DNA of 64,000 bases. It comes from Linnemannia elongata (taxonomy: Eukaryota; Mortierellomycota; Mortierellomycetes; Mortierellales; Mortierellaceae). A program made the position numbers and the translations under genes. Numbering within the stretch: position 1 is the first letter of the stretch; every line of letters begins with the position of its first letter. Positions 1 to 10,752 of this stretch are shown piece by piece. The notes under the pieces were generated by a model. The model saw nothing but the letters and a program-made list of their open reading frames with translations. It searched no databases and was not told the DNA's origin. The DNA is taken from positions 1,054,001-1,118,000 of the forward strand of contig JAXBDG010000009.1 of the NCBI GenBank assembly GCA_036320915.1. Reading direction: 5' to 3'.

Positions 1-756
1 CTGTATGTAGATTGTCGCCTTAAAGCAACATCCACTAGAGGTCTCTCATTTTTATACAGTAAACCAATTTGACTACAGCCATAGTTTGGTTTGCACGGTG
101 TCTACGACAATAAAATAAGAGATAACGCGTCTGGTGTATGAATATCAAAATAACAGATTTCTCCCTCCACCGGGCTATGATCGATCATCATTTGCTGTAT
201 TGGGTGTACTTTCGGCGCTACATCACACTCTCCGTCCTTCTTCCCCGACCTCGACCCTCATGAATGTTCCCGGCAAATATTTTACGAATCCAATAATTGG
301 GGGCAGAGTAGTGTGCGTGCAAGCGATTGGTGTTTGTGTTTCTGTGTGTATGAGTGTATGTGTGCGTGCGTGCGTGTGTGTGTTTGCGAGCACTGCCCTG
401 TTGATATTAGACATTTAAGCAGTTAGTACTGGTGGGCTATTGACATTGGGTGTTTAGGTATTAGCATTGGGCAAATTGCCGCCTGCTGCTCTCCTTTTGT
501 TTAGAAAAAGAACATAAGGAGAAAGTGGACGCTCTGAATAAAAAAGCCAAGCAACACATGCACACGTACACGCAAAAATAAGTATAAGCACGAGGCTGTG
601 TGCTTGTGGTTAGGAACAACCGATCAGCCCGTTGATTTTACCTTCCTTGACAGTTCCTAATACCTACCTTTCATTTCCCTTCCCTACTCTTCTCCCTCCT
701 TTCCCTATTCCCTCCAGTTCTGCTATTTTTCTTCTCACCATGCATTTTATTACACC

Positions 757-777
757 TTTTTTTTTTTTTTTTTTTTT
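757..777. repeat. oligo-dT tract (21 nt)
   Basis: Uninterrupted T run in intergenic DNA. It is one of about ten tracts of 21-36 nt in this window. Confidence 0.95.
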
Positions 778-2819
778 GGTTCTGTTAGTTGTTGGAACGG
801 AATCACAGAGACCGAAATCAATGTGTCAGCACGCAGCGCAAAAATGGCCTGATAAAAAATTACGTCTCTTTGCGTGTGAGTAAGTGTGCTTCCGTATGGT
901 TCGTGCACCCAAAGAGAGAGGAGAAGCAACAAAAAGAGAAAAAAGAAAAGAATAAGAACGGGCGTGTGCGTATGTGCGTGTGTGCGTGTTATGATGCTAC
1001 TCACATGTGAGTGGCTTTGTACTGTAAGAGTATCCCAAACCCTTTCCTGACACGTGTGAACTCTTTGTGTAGTTCCAAATATGAATATGTGGAGAAATTT
1101 GGTGGCAGGTGAGGGGATCGAGCAGGAGGGAAGGTATAGGCTTAACTTCTAATGTGAACAAACGTTTTTCGCCATATTAGAGGAAGAGGAGGGGTAGCAT
1201 GCCTCATGTCCTTTGACCGTTGAGCATTGTTGATTCGTTTTATATGATCGAGAAAGAGGTATCGGCATGCCGATGTACGAGGCATGAAGATGGAAGAAGG
1301 GACATGAGACAGAGCAGAAGCCAGCTAATTGACGGGACTTGGGTCCCTGCTGGGTTTGATGTAACTTTTGCGCGTGCGCATGAGAGTGTAAGAACGTGAG
1401 AGTGTGGAGCGGGGTGTAGTACGATTATTGACGAAGACTCAGGGCCAGCACCGATCGAAGAGAGAGGTATGCTTCACATGCATCAGGGGAAATAAGTATC
1501 GACGTGCTGAACAGAAAAGGCAAGCATAATTCAATGATATCAACCCGTAATAAAAAAAACGATGGGGCACACAAGGCAGCACAGATCATTCAATTGCTCT
1601 CTCTTTCAATCGTTTGATGAACAAATGGAAAGGGATGTCGGACTATGTGTAAGAAGCAATGAGATGTAAGAAAGTGAGAGCAAAGAGAACGAAAAGAGAG
1701 ATGCATGGAGTGAGAAAGAGAGAAAAAGCGAAGAAAAAAAGGTTTGAGATGCGGTACCATGTGCCCTCACGAGCCCTGCCACGAGCTGGGTGCTCCATAT
1801 TATTGTGAAAATTTATCGGACTTTGTTGACACGGTTGATTTGATATCTTTCAATGCGTTGGGGGTAGAGTGGCACCGGGAGGGATTCTCGATTACAAAAA
1901 CAACATCAACAACGGGCTCAGTCATTGCGTCTATTATAAACAAAGTACAGTAGTTGTTCTCTTTCTCCCTCCGGGTATTGAAAAGCCACTTCCAGCCAAC
2001 AGGGCGAAAGAACGCACTGCCCTATGGATATACAAAAGTGATGATACCTGAGTGATGGTACCTGAGTGTTATCAGCAGCACTTTCTCATCCATCCCATCG
2101 GTATCAGACCATCATTATTTCAACATCCGTCTCTACATATCTATTTGGTGGTGGTAGACAAAGCTTTGTGTACACATGGGTCTGTAAGAGCATGAACATG
2201 AGCATGCGTGTGAGAGTGTGAAAGTTGATTCAGAATGAGGCACGGTTGGTTGGATTGTGTGCGTCTTTAGGGGATTAGTCGGGTCCTTCACTTCGATTTA
2301 CTTCCTCCACATTCGTTCATACCAGTGCCACTTTATTCACGTTGATAGCTCCTGTGGGTCTCTAATGCTTCGTTACCCCTCATGATTCTTGTCAAGGTAA
2401 GGCAAGGGCTCACTTTATTCATTTTTATTCATCAGCAATATTATTACTCTCTCATTTCTTCTGTGTACAAGTAGTTCCTTCGGGGATCGACCAGGAGATA
2501 GAAGGATGTTGTTGTTGATATTGTTGTTGTTGTTTGTGCGTGTGTTCACTCATTCCTCTTCTGTCAGCAATTGAACATGGTCCGCTCATTTATTTATTCA
2601 TTTGTTCACTTTCAACGCACTCACTTATCCTTGACTGCTGCTTGTTCACTTGCAAGAACGGAAAAGGAAAGGGAGCCAATGTTCTCCTGCCTACTTCTTG
2701 CTGGTTGCCCGTGATAGACAGCAAGGTTATCGTCAACCCCACAAGTCTTCCTTCTTGTAAGAATCTTGTTCATCTTTCTGCAGGAGTATGCGAATCGGAT
2801 ATGCTGATTGCGTTAAAGA

Positions 2820-2827
2820 TATAAAAA
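2820..2827 (+). promoter_or_regulatory. TATA-like element upstream of bHLH gene
   Basis: TATAAAAA followed by GGG, then a CT-rich stretch typical of fungal transcription starts. It lies about 508 nt before the bHLH start codon, which would imply a long leader. Seen directly; function inferred. Confidence 0.35.
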
Positions 2828-3096
2828 GGGATCTCATCGAGACCCATTCCCACCTACTTCTCTTCCCTTCTTCCCTGTTCATTGCCTCTCATCCCCCCTA
2901 GACGGTTATTTTTCTCCCCCTTTTCACCCCCCTCTTCATTCTCTCATCCACTACACTCTCCTCCAAAAGATCATACATACGCATACATAGACCCCTCTCC
3001 TCAAACAAAAAACAACACAGACCACTATCACGCCACTTTCTCCACCAATACTACTGCTTCATTTCTTCTTACTAGTTCCGCTTCTTCCTACCACGC

Positions 3097-3122
3097 TTTT
3101 TTTTTTTTTTTTTTTTTTTTTT
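3097..3122. repeat. oligo-dT tract (26 nt) in bHLH leader
   Basis: T run about 210 nt upstream of the bHLH start codon. Such tracts often exclude nucleosomes in fungal promoters (general knowledge). Confidence 0.95.
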
Positions 3123-3334
3123 CGTTTTCAGGATTATCTGTCCATTGCCCATTATTATTTTCCGCTTCATTTTATTTGCTCTCCCAACCTCACTCTCTTC
3201 TCATCGTTTTACTTCGATCCAAGACTTTGGTCGCATGCTTCAATCGACATTACTCGACATATAACAGCAATATCAACAACAAGAACTAAATAACAACAAC
3301 CCTGCTTTTCATCCCTGCACCACAGCTACAACAC

Positions 3335-5004
3335 ATGTCCAACTCAACAAACTCAACTCTATTCGGACCCGATTCGTCGTCATCCGAGGTGGCATCGTCG
3401 TCGGTGTTCGAAGCAACACAACGTGCCCACTTCTCGACTTCGCCGACCTCTTCCTCTTTTACATCCTATCGTCCTCAACACTCGCGACAGAACTCAAGAG
3501 ATCCCGCATTTAGTTCAGATAACATTGGCAACTCGTTTCTCCCCAGCCTCGTCTCGGATCCATCGTCGCACCAACAGAGCCGATCCTCTTCATTTTCGTC
3601 CACTACATCAGCCTCTACCTCGACTTCATATTCTGAGCGCCACGACCACCACCATCCCCACTTTTATCACGAGCAACAAAAGACTTCAGAGCCCGCTGCT
3701 TATGGTTACCAACGGAATCACTCGCAGCACATCTATCAAGCCCACGCCAACAATAGCAACAACAACAACGATGCACAACAATCACCCTCGAGCCACCTGT
3801 TACCGCAATCGCCAGCCGAACCATTTGCTCTCCACTCTTTAAACCAACACCAACACCACCACCACCACCACCACAACAACAACAACAGTCATCACCCCCA
3901 CAGAGACATTTCATTCTCCCAGTTGCTGTCCTCTCCGCCAAGACGAGCCTCCAAGAACGGCGACGGAGTCTTTGGAGGGATCATGCCCGATCACAATGAC
4001 GACCGCCAAGGTATACCCCTCGGGTCATCTTCATCTCGACCCATCCACTCACGTCAATCAAGTTCGGCCAGTGTAACGGCCGCTGCTGCTTCTGCAACAA
4101 TTGCTCACCTTCACTTGAATGACCATCCACCAACATCAACATCCTCCTCTTCTTCTCCTCCTCCTTTCAACTCTTCTTCTCATAACAACAACATCAACAC
4201 AGCAGGGTCTTCGTCCCTTTTCCAGTCACGCCACTCCCCTCCTTCTCCGCATTCACCCTCCTTCCTCTTCCCTTCCTCGTCGTCATCGTCACACCACCAT
4301 CACCCCTTGTCGTCGTCGTCGGCCTTCTTGGGGCCTGCATCGTCTTCCTCATCGTCTAGATCCCCTCAGACTCCTCCCCTGACACCTTCGCCTCGTAAGC
4401 ACGACAGCTCTCCACCTCTCCAAGGCCATCACCATCCACAGCAGTATCTCGGCCAACAGCACCACCCGGCGGGCGGAGTTGGTCATCGTCAAGCAACAGG
4501 AGCAGGAGTCCGAGGAGGAATACTAGGCCCAGTCTCGTCAGCAGCACACGCAGAAAAGGCGATGCACAAGGTATTGACACACGAGCCTGGATGTGTCAAG
4601 AGTCGTCGTCTGGCCCATATCCTCTCGGAACAGAAGCGGCGCGAGAAGATTAACGGCGGCTTTGACGAACTCAAGAGTGTCATCCCCGAGTAGGTTATTT
4701 TTTTTTCTTTTTTCATTACGTTCATTTAGTCAGTCGCGCTTTCGTGTTCGTGTTCTTTCGTCGTACAGTCTCGTACCCGTGTCACTAACTGTCCTCTCTG
4801 ACTCGCATTCGTTGCTATTATAGTTGCGCACAAAACACGGATTCCAAGGCTACCATCCTAAGAAAGGCCACAGCATACATTCTCCTGCTGGAAGAAGAAT
4901 TGAAGCGTTACAGCGATGCCTACCCAAGACCATCGGATGACCTTGCACCACCTCCACCAGCACCATCTTCTTCGCATCATCAAGATTATATGCATCGTCA
5001 GTAA
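3335..5004 (+). CDS. basic helix-loop-helix transcription factor
   Basis: Two exons, 3335-4689 and 4824-5004, encode about 511 residues. The intron has donor GTAGGT and acceptor TTATAG. Splicing joins VIP to DCAQN and completes the HLH. The first ~420 residues are disordered, rich in Ser, His, Asn and Pro, with a poly-His/Asn run near residue 180. The DNA-binding domain lies at about 423-485: basic region with H, E and RR (RRLAHILSEQKRREKIN), helix 1 with FDELKSVIP, and a second helix containing KATAYILLLEEEL. The His/Glu/Arg pattern is that of E-box-binding bHLH proteins, and the basic region resembles the Mlx/Max group and fungal regulators of that type. It should act in the nucleus as a dimer. 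The exact target pathway cannot be read from the sequence. The terminal exon ends soon after helix 2, with no clear leucine zipper. Confidence 0.9.
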
Positions 5005-5192
5005 AATTAAAGAAAAGCTGGTCTTTTGGTTCTTTTTTTTTCTGTTCTCACATTTTCGGTATTTTTTTTTTATTAGGTAAGAAAGAAGAAATCTGATGGG
5101 TTGTTGCAGATGATCCATAGCTTGTACCTGTGAGGTATTGGGAAACGGGGAGAAAGAGAGGGTGAGGCAATGTGGCAATGTGTTTTTTTTTT

Positions 5193-7675
5193 TTAAAACG
5201 GAGGACGATTTTGGTTGTTCACGGCGGGAGGATGCTGTTGGTGGGCATAAACGGGGAATTCTTTGGTGGACTGAGTTGGAGGCAAAAGAGGGTTGACACC
5301 ACCATCGACCGCTGCTACTCCACCACCATCACTACTGCTACCGCCGCCATGAGACGACTCTGGCATGGAGTACGTTGTCGAGAAGGTAGGGCTGACAGGC
5401 GTTAATTGCGACCGAGGCACAAGCGGACTGGGGGACAGGTTGGAAGTCGAAGTCTGCGAGTAAGGACGGACAAAATAGGGCTCACTGCGTTGGGCTGCTG
5501 GGTTAGGGAGCACATAGGAGCTGCCGTCAGCGGTTGTCATGGTCTGGTATGGGTACGTTACTGCTGTTTGTTCTGATCCTCCGGCTGTTCCTGCTCCTGC
5601 TTCAGCTGTCGCAATGGTGGAACCGTCGTGGTATTCCCGTTTTGAGATCTGGTCAGCAGAGTGACCATATACTGGATGGCCTGTCGTACTTACGACAGTC
5701 TGGTACTTGGACGGAGCGCGCGAGATGAGTCCGTCATTGTCGATGAGGGTCGGGCTGGTGTTCGAGTCCATGGCATCGAGGCCCAGTGAAGAGTAATCCT
5801 GAGGGCCGTTGAGGTACCGAGGCGACTCGGTCGTCTGCACCGCATAATCGTCGTCGATCAATTCTGGTTGTGCATAGGCCGTTGTAACCTGTCCAAACTC
5901 CTGATAGGGGCTCCGAAGAATAGCTTCAGAACTGGTTCCACGTCCTGTCGCATACACCTCTGCATATCCTTGACCATTTGACAGATGCATCGCTTGATAG
6001 GTACCACCAATCTCGCTTCCAGCATCCGGATGGGCGGGGACATAGTATGCAATTGCAGGGGTGGGTCGTGCACTGCTGTTCTCGTCAAAGCTCCTGATAG
6101 GTTTATGCTCCTTCTGCAGGACATCTTCGTTCTTGAGCACCATCCCCTTGGCCTGCCGCTCCTCCTCCTCCAGGATCCTGCGCCTCTGTCGTCGCTTGTA
6201 GTACCAGATCCCGAGACCAATAAGCACCAGCAGAACCACACCTCCAACAATCAACCCAATCATAAGTCCTTTACTCTTGGGCGGAACATAGATCTCTAGC
6301 GAATTCCCCCAAGACTGCGAGGCGCCATTCCAGACCGCCGCACTGATATCAAAGTACTCGGGTGGTGGCGCTGCAACAGAGACGTTAAAATCCAACGACT
6401 TGAGCCCACCATGCATAAAGATCTGGTTTCCGCCTCTCCCGATCAAAGTCGCTCCCCGGAAAATGTTGTTCCGGGGTCCACCCTCGGCCAATGCGAGTGC
6501 AGTGGCGGTGACCTGGTTGGCAGTGAAGGTTTGGACGAGTTGGAGACTTTGGCTGTTGCCGCCTCTGTTTCCTGGGAAGATGTGGATGGTCGAATCAGAG
6601 ATTGGAAAGGCGACGGATCCGCGAGTTGTCACGGTTAGAGTACCGGCGTTGCCAAACATTACCATCGCTTTGAGGATGATGAATAAGAATAAATGTATAG
6701 TGGAGGTGGGTGCGTCCAATCCGAGGAAAAAAAAAAACAGTGAGCATTTTGTTTTTGTATACATGTTTGTTTGTCTGCGTGCAAAGGGAATGGAATGCGA
6801 CAGCATATGAAATCAATAGCAAAAAAACAACAACACCTACTCGAAGAAGGTGCCTGCATGACGGGGAAACTGGTGATACTGTTCCAGTCGGAAATCTGTC
6901 CCGTCAACAAAGTCGAGTACCCGCCCATGATATAGGCAGTGTTACCCATGACAACCAGCGAGAAATGACGGAACCCGTTCGGTGGCAACAGAGGCCCCCC
7001 GCCTGGCACAACACCCCACCCATTCGTCGTGCCTGGAGCCGAGGGCGGTGTCGTCAATGACGTTCCGATTGCAAGGGTGACCGTCCAAGTCTTGGTGTCG
7101 AGGTAGTATGGTTGAGGTTGGCTGTTCCAGTTCAAAGTACATACCACCAGACCCGTCACCCCATCCCCTAGAATCCTGGACTGGATGTAGACAGGATCCT
7201 GGAACATACCCGTCGAAACCGAGGGGCCAAACTTGATGCTCGCAGCCGGTTGACTCCACTGCTGGGACCCAGTATCATATACCACCAATTGCGCGCTGCC
7301 ACCAACCACCACAATCCGCCCATCATCCGTCGCAAAGCAGTCTGTCCAAGAAGGCGTAAGAGTAGGCTTCAGTTTGTCATAGGTCATCGTCAAGGCCGGG
7401 ATATGTATGGATACAGGGGGAGCTGGCAGGTCGACCCAGGGGAAGGTATCTGGAGGAGCAGCCTGCCAGTTGCTTTGAGGAAGTTTGAGAGATGTAAAGT
7501 TGGCGTATTCGGATGAGGAGGGTGGCGTGCCGCCGAGGATGTAGACCACGCCATTGTGTTCGACTATACAGTGACCTGCTCGGGGTCCGGGTCCTTTTGA
7601 TTGAGCGCTGACTGTGAGGAGGGAGGAGAGGCTGATGGTGGCGGCGAGGAGGATTGATAGCCATGTTAGCACCAT
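5193..7675 (-). CDS. secreted/type I membrane kelch-repeat protein
   Basis: Exon 1 is 6841-7675 and exon 2 is 5193-6667 (about 769 residues). The 173-nt intron has donor GTAGGT and acceptor CTCAAAG, and splicing gives QAPSS-T-MVMFGN in frame. A signal peptide (MVLTWLSILLAATIS..., cleaved near SAQ) is followed by kelch-type blades with GG-ending strands (VVYILGG, RIVVVGG, TAYIMGG, IFMHGG). A single membrane helix (GLMIGLIVGGVVLLVLIGLG) is followed by KRRQRRR. The cytoplasmic tail is long and rich in Ser, Thr, Pro and Tyr. An in-frame ATG at 7723 would add 16 residues before the signal peptide; I prefer 7675. A perfect donor GTAAGT inside exon 2 with CTGACCAG downstream (5649-5693, 45 nt, frame-preserving) could be an optional intron. 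Probable role: cell-surface binding or signalling protein of unknown ligand. Confidence 0.85.
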
Positions 7676-8804
7676 CTTTGGCGTCCTGTTGGTGGTGTGT
7701 GAAGAGATGTTGGTGAACCGCATAGTGTTGTCGTTCTGGGAGTTAGCGCAGAGGAATTTTGAATCAGACGAGGATGTGCCTGGATTTGGATGGAAGAGGC
7801 AGTGTGTATGAGTGTGGGTGTGGAGAACTCTAATTCCTCGGCTCTACAGGTCTCCTGAATTAAGTGGGAGGGGTGGGTGGAAATATGTGGCGCGGAAGGG
7901 TGGAGGAGGTGAGTTTAACGATAAACGTCAATAATGAAAGGAAGGATGGGCAAAAAAAGTGAACAGGAGTGGATGAAAGTGGATGAAGAAGAAGAGGAGA
8001 GGAGGGACTAGAGGGGTGGATGAGCAGAAAGAACTTGCCAAAGGAAGAAGAAGAAACAGAAACATAAAACACGACGCCCTTTGAAGAAATAAAAGGACAG
8101 AAAGACGAGAATGGGAGGCATGGGTTGAGAACTTGAGAGCACCGACAACAACGACACGCACTCACTCACTCGCGCACCTCTTTCTGTTTTCTGAAAAAAA
8201 AAAAACTAAAAACAAACCGACAGACAACAGACTGAAGCCTCCACTTAGTTCCTCGCCTTCTTCGCCCTCAATACGTGCCTTTGTTCATTGGCGCAGTATT
8301 TCCCACTCTATTGCATTGACCCACAACCACAGGTCTCAATGGGTCATGGACTAGAGAGAAAAATGAACGCAGGGGAGAGGGGTAGAAGAGGAAAGAGGTA
8401 TGAAAGAGAAAACAGAACGAAGAGGGAATGTACACAAACAGAGTCGACAAAAGGGCGCACACCTGAGCAAGTTGTAACTCAACGCGGCGTCGTTATTTTT
8501 TGGTTTGTCTGTTCAACATGCAAAGGCAATCGAGCGAGTATGCTCTTCTGACAAAACAAAACAGGCAGAAGCAAAATAAACAAAACAGCAACCAAACAGT
8601 CAGACAAACAAATAAACAATAACGAGAACAGCGAGCGCTCGCTCAACACCTGTTTTCTCGATCGGAGCGACCTATTCTCCCCTCTCTGCCCCTGTTCTTA
8701 CGATTTTTTTTTGTTTTCTGGCTCGCTTTGGCCAGGGTGCGCGTTCAGGCAGAGAAAAGGAAGTAAGTGGTTTTGGATGGCTCCCACAGTCGTGCTAATT
8801 GGCC

Positions 8805-8835
<31 letters not shown>

Positions 8836-8991
8836 GACTCAACTCACTTCAGAGTTCAGACTACCAACTAGACATTCACACTAAGGTAGACATACATAAC
8901 TCCAGTCATGTGCAGTTTTAGTCGTAAAGGAATTGGCCACGAAGATATATTTACAAAGAGCACGTTTAGCTATTTCAGAATGACAACCCTC
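7676..8991. other. intergenic: kelch-gene promoter and methyltransferase 3' flank
   Basis: No gene recognised. The kelch-gene side is purine-rich on the + strand, which is a CT-rich leader on the - strand. A 29-nt oligo-dT tract at 8807-8835 lies about 160 nt beyond the methyltransferase stop codon. Confidence 0.6.
8807..8835. repeat. oligo-dT tract (29 nt)
   Basis: Uninterrupted T run on the + strand, downstream of the methyltransferase gene. Confidence 0.95.
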
Positions 8992-9974
8992 CTACGGCTT
9001 GGAGGCACAAACAGAGTACATCAAGGGTAGCATGGGACCGGTCGAGCGCCAACGAGGACCCTCCTTAACATGCTCCGAAGTCATAGCTTTGTAAGGCCTG
9101 AAAAAGTTGGAATAAGGGTACTCCTTGAAATGGGTCAAATGCATACCGGCCTTGACAAGCGATCCAATCGTGTCAGAGAGACCCCAGCAGAATTCGACAC
9201 TGGCGTTGGGGTTTCTGAAGTCCTGAACACCTTCTTGGTACTTGAGGTTGGGCATGACCTCTCCGCCGGTGTTGGAGTAGGCAACGTAGTCGGAGACACC
9301 ACCGGATTCGTGGATGGGTTTGCCGGCGCTGCTGTAAGGGTAATGGTGGACCATGTCCTCGTTGAAAATGTAGCAAACTGGGTGGAAGTCGATGAAGACG
9401 ATGCGTCCTCCAGACTTCAAGATCTTGTGAACTCCCCTTCCCCATCTCTAAAGACATACAAAAAGGATGAACACAAAGGATGGTCAGTTTCAAATGCGCA
9501 GGTATGTGTCACAACGGAAGTGTTACTTGTCTACAGTGCCAAACGTCTAGCTACCTCGAGGTCAACCAACCAGTTGACGGTTCCATAGCTGACAAAAACC
9601 ACATCAAACTGACTGGCTTCAGTGGTATCAAAGAACTCAAACACATCAGCACGGACAAAAGTCGCCTGTATGCCCGAGTCTTTCGCCAACTTTGTCGCAA
9701 ACTCAATGGCGTTATCACTGATGTCGACCCCAATAGGGTTCTCGGCCCCGAGACGAGTGACAAGACTGAGCGTGTCCTGGCCGGCGTTACATTGGAGATG
9801 ACAGACTTTGAGACCGGCAAGGTTTCTGAGGAGACCGATTTCCTCTGGGTAGAGGGTTGAGCCTTTGTTGCGGAAGAAGCCATCCTGGTCGACCTTGTGG
9901 CTGTTGTGGGCGACGACGGCCTCATTCCAAGAGGCACGGTTCTGCTCGTGGGCTTCAATTGCAGTCTTGCTCAT
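8992..9974 (-). CDS. class I SAM-dependent methyltransferase
   Basis: Exon 1 is 9555-9974 and exon 2 is 8992-9447, separated by a 107-nt intron (donor GTAGCT, acceptor CTTTAG, phase 0); the product is about 291 residues. It opens with a conserved-looking helical leader (HEQNRASWNEAVVAHNSHK). SAM-binding motif I follows (VCHLQCNAGQDTLSL, around residues 57-71), with the acidic motif II in IGVDISDNAIEFA. A motif III/IV region contains VRADVFEF and FDVVFVSYG. After splicing, VDLERWGRGVHKILKSGGRIVFIDFHP gives the typical post-motif strand. The C-terminal half is aromatic-rich and probably shapes the acceptor pocket. There is no signal or membrane segment, so it is probably cytosolic. The substrate cannot be assigned; small-molecule methylation is the likeliest role for this family. 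Confidence 0.87.
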
Positions 9975-10752
9975 TGTTTTTGCTATTATTTGTGAAGGTT
10001 TCGTTGGGGTGTGAAAGAAAGAAGGAAAAGGGGGATGAAGCTGTGAGGCAAAAGAAAAAAGAAGATCGGGAAAATGTATCCCTTTTTATTTGGACATGCA
10101 GTGCGCGGACGTGAAGATGTGACGGGTAAGTCGTTTAGTCCGCGCTCCAAGGGCTCCGATACGCCAAAAAATAGTAACCTTGGCAAAGAGATCCACTGCT
10201 CCAAGAGCGATACCGGCGCAGATGGCGTCAACCTGTGAACAGGCTGTGATTTGTAAATTCAAGAACTTACCCTGGGTTTCAGCTGGCTTTGTCGTTCGAT
10301 AATTGATCGTGAGAGAGAAAAAAAAAACGTTATCGTGTCCACATAGGGGAGCGATCTGAAGCGGTCAAAGTTAATAGACAACACGCATCAATGCATGACG
10401 CACAACCTATGCTTCCTCGTTTTTATGTAATCATATATAAAGGGCCCTCTCTTCATTGTATTGTTTCGACCCCCTTCTGTTTTCGAATGGTCAAGGTTCG
10501 AAGTGGTGGCAAGTGGGCCTTTAGGATATGTGATTTGCGAGCATGTTCATCAACCACCAATCAGATCGGGTGGCTCAGACATCCTTCCTTTTCCACTTAC
10601 CACACCACGCCTTTTCCTCCAAAAGCTTCGTTTTCTTATTTCCCCTCTCTTCTTTCATCTCTTCCAACAACACATACTCACCTTACATCACTTCCACAAA
10701 ACAACAACTTCCACCCTCTCAGGAAAACAGAAACAACAAACAAACAAGAACA
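9975..10752. other. divergent promoter region between methyltransferase and ALYREF gene
   Basis: This 778-nt region separates two head-to-head start codons. On the - strand, a motif resembling a spliced exon (around 10120-10290, donor GTAAGTTC and acceptor TTCACAG 38 nt apart) precedes a frame reading VDAICAGIALGAVDLFAK. The reading phases across the putative intron do not fit a start codon, so I treat it as leader sequence. The ALYREF side is a long CT- and CA-rich leader. Confidence 0.5.
10434..10441 (+). promoter_or_regulatory. TATA-like element of ALYREF gene
   Basis: TATATAAA followed by GGGCCCTCTC, about 312 nt before the start codon at 10753. A CT-rich stretch follows. Seen directly; function inferred. 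Confidence 0.45.

Larger units (their letters stand above)
1..3334. other. intergenic left flank and leader of the bHLH gene
   Basis: No convincing gene is visible. Short open frames exist on both strands but have low-complexity products and no splice-linked continuation. The stretch holds TG-rich runs (about 300-390 and 960-1000), a 21-nt oligo-dT tract at 757-777, a CT-rich segment after 2870 and a 26-nt oligo-dT tract at 3097-3122. A good donor-like motif (CAAG followed by GTAAGG) at about 2393-2402 could start a 5' UTR intron of the downstream bHLH gene, but this cannot be confirmed from sequence alone. Confidence 0.6.

Noticed and set aside
134..418. 94-codon open frame near the left edge
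   Set aside because: Its second half is produced by a TG-rich simple repeat and it has no splice-linked partner or recognisable domain.
2534..2824. Open frame of 96 codons on the + strand
   Set aside because: It ends at a TATA-like element, has no conserved-looking core, and lies in what appears to be promoter DNA.
2882..3289. 135-codon open frame before the bHLH gene
   Set aside because: Low-complexity Ser/Pro/Phe product from a CT-rich leader containing a 26-nt T run; begins without an ATG.
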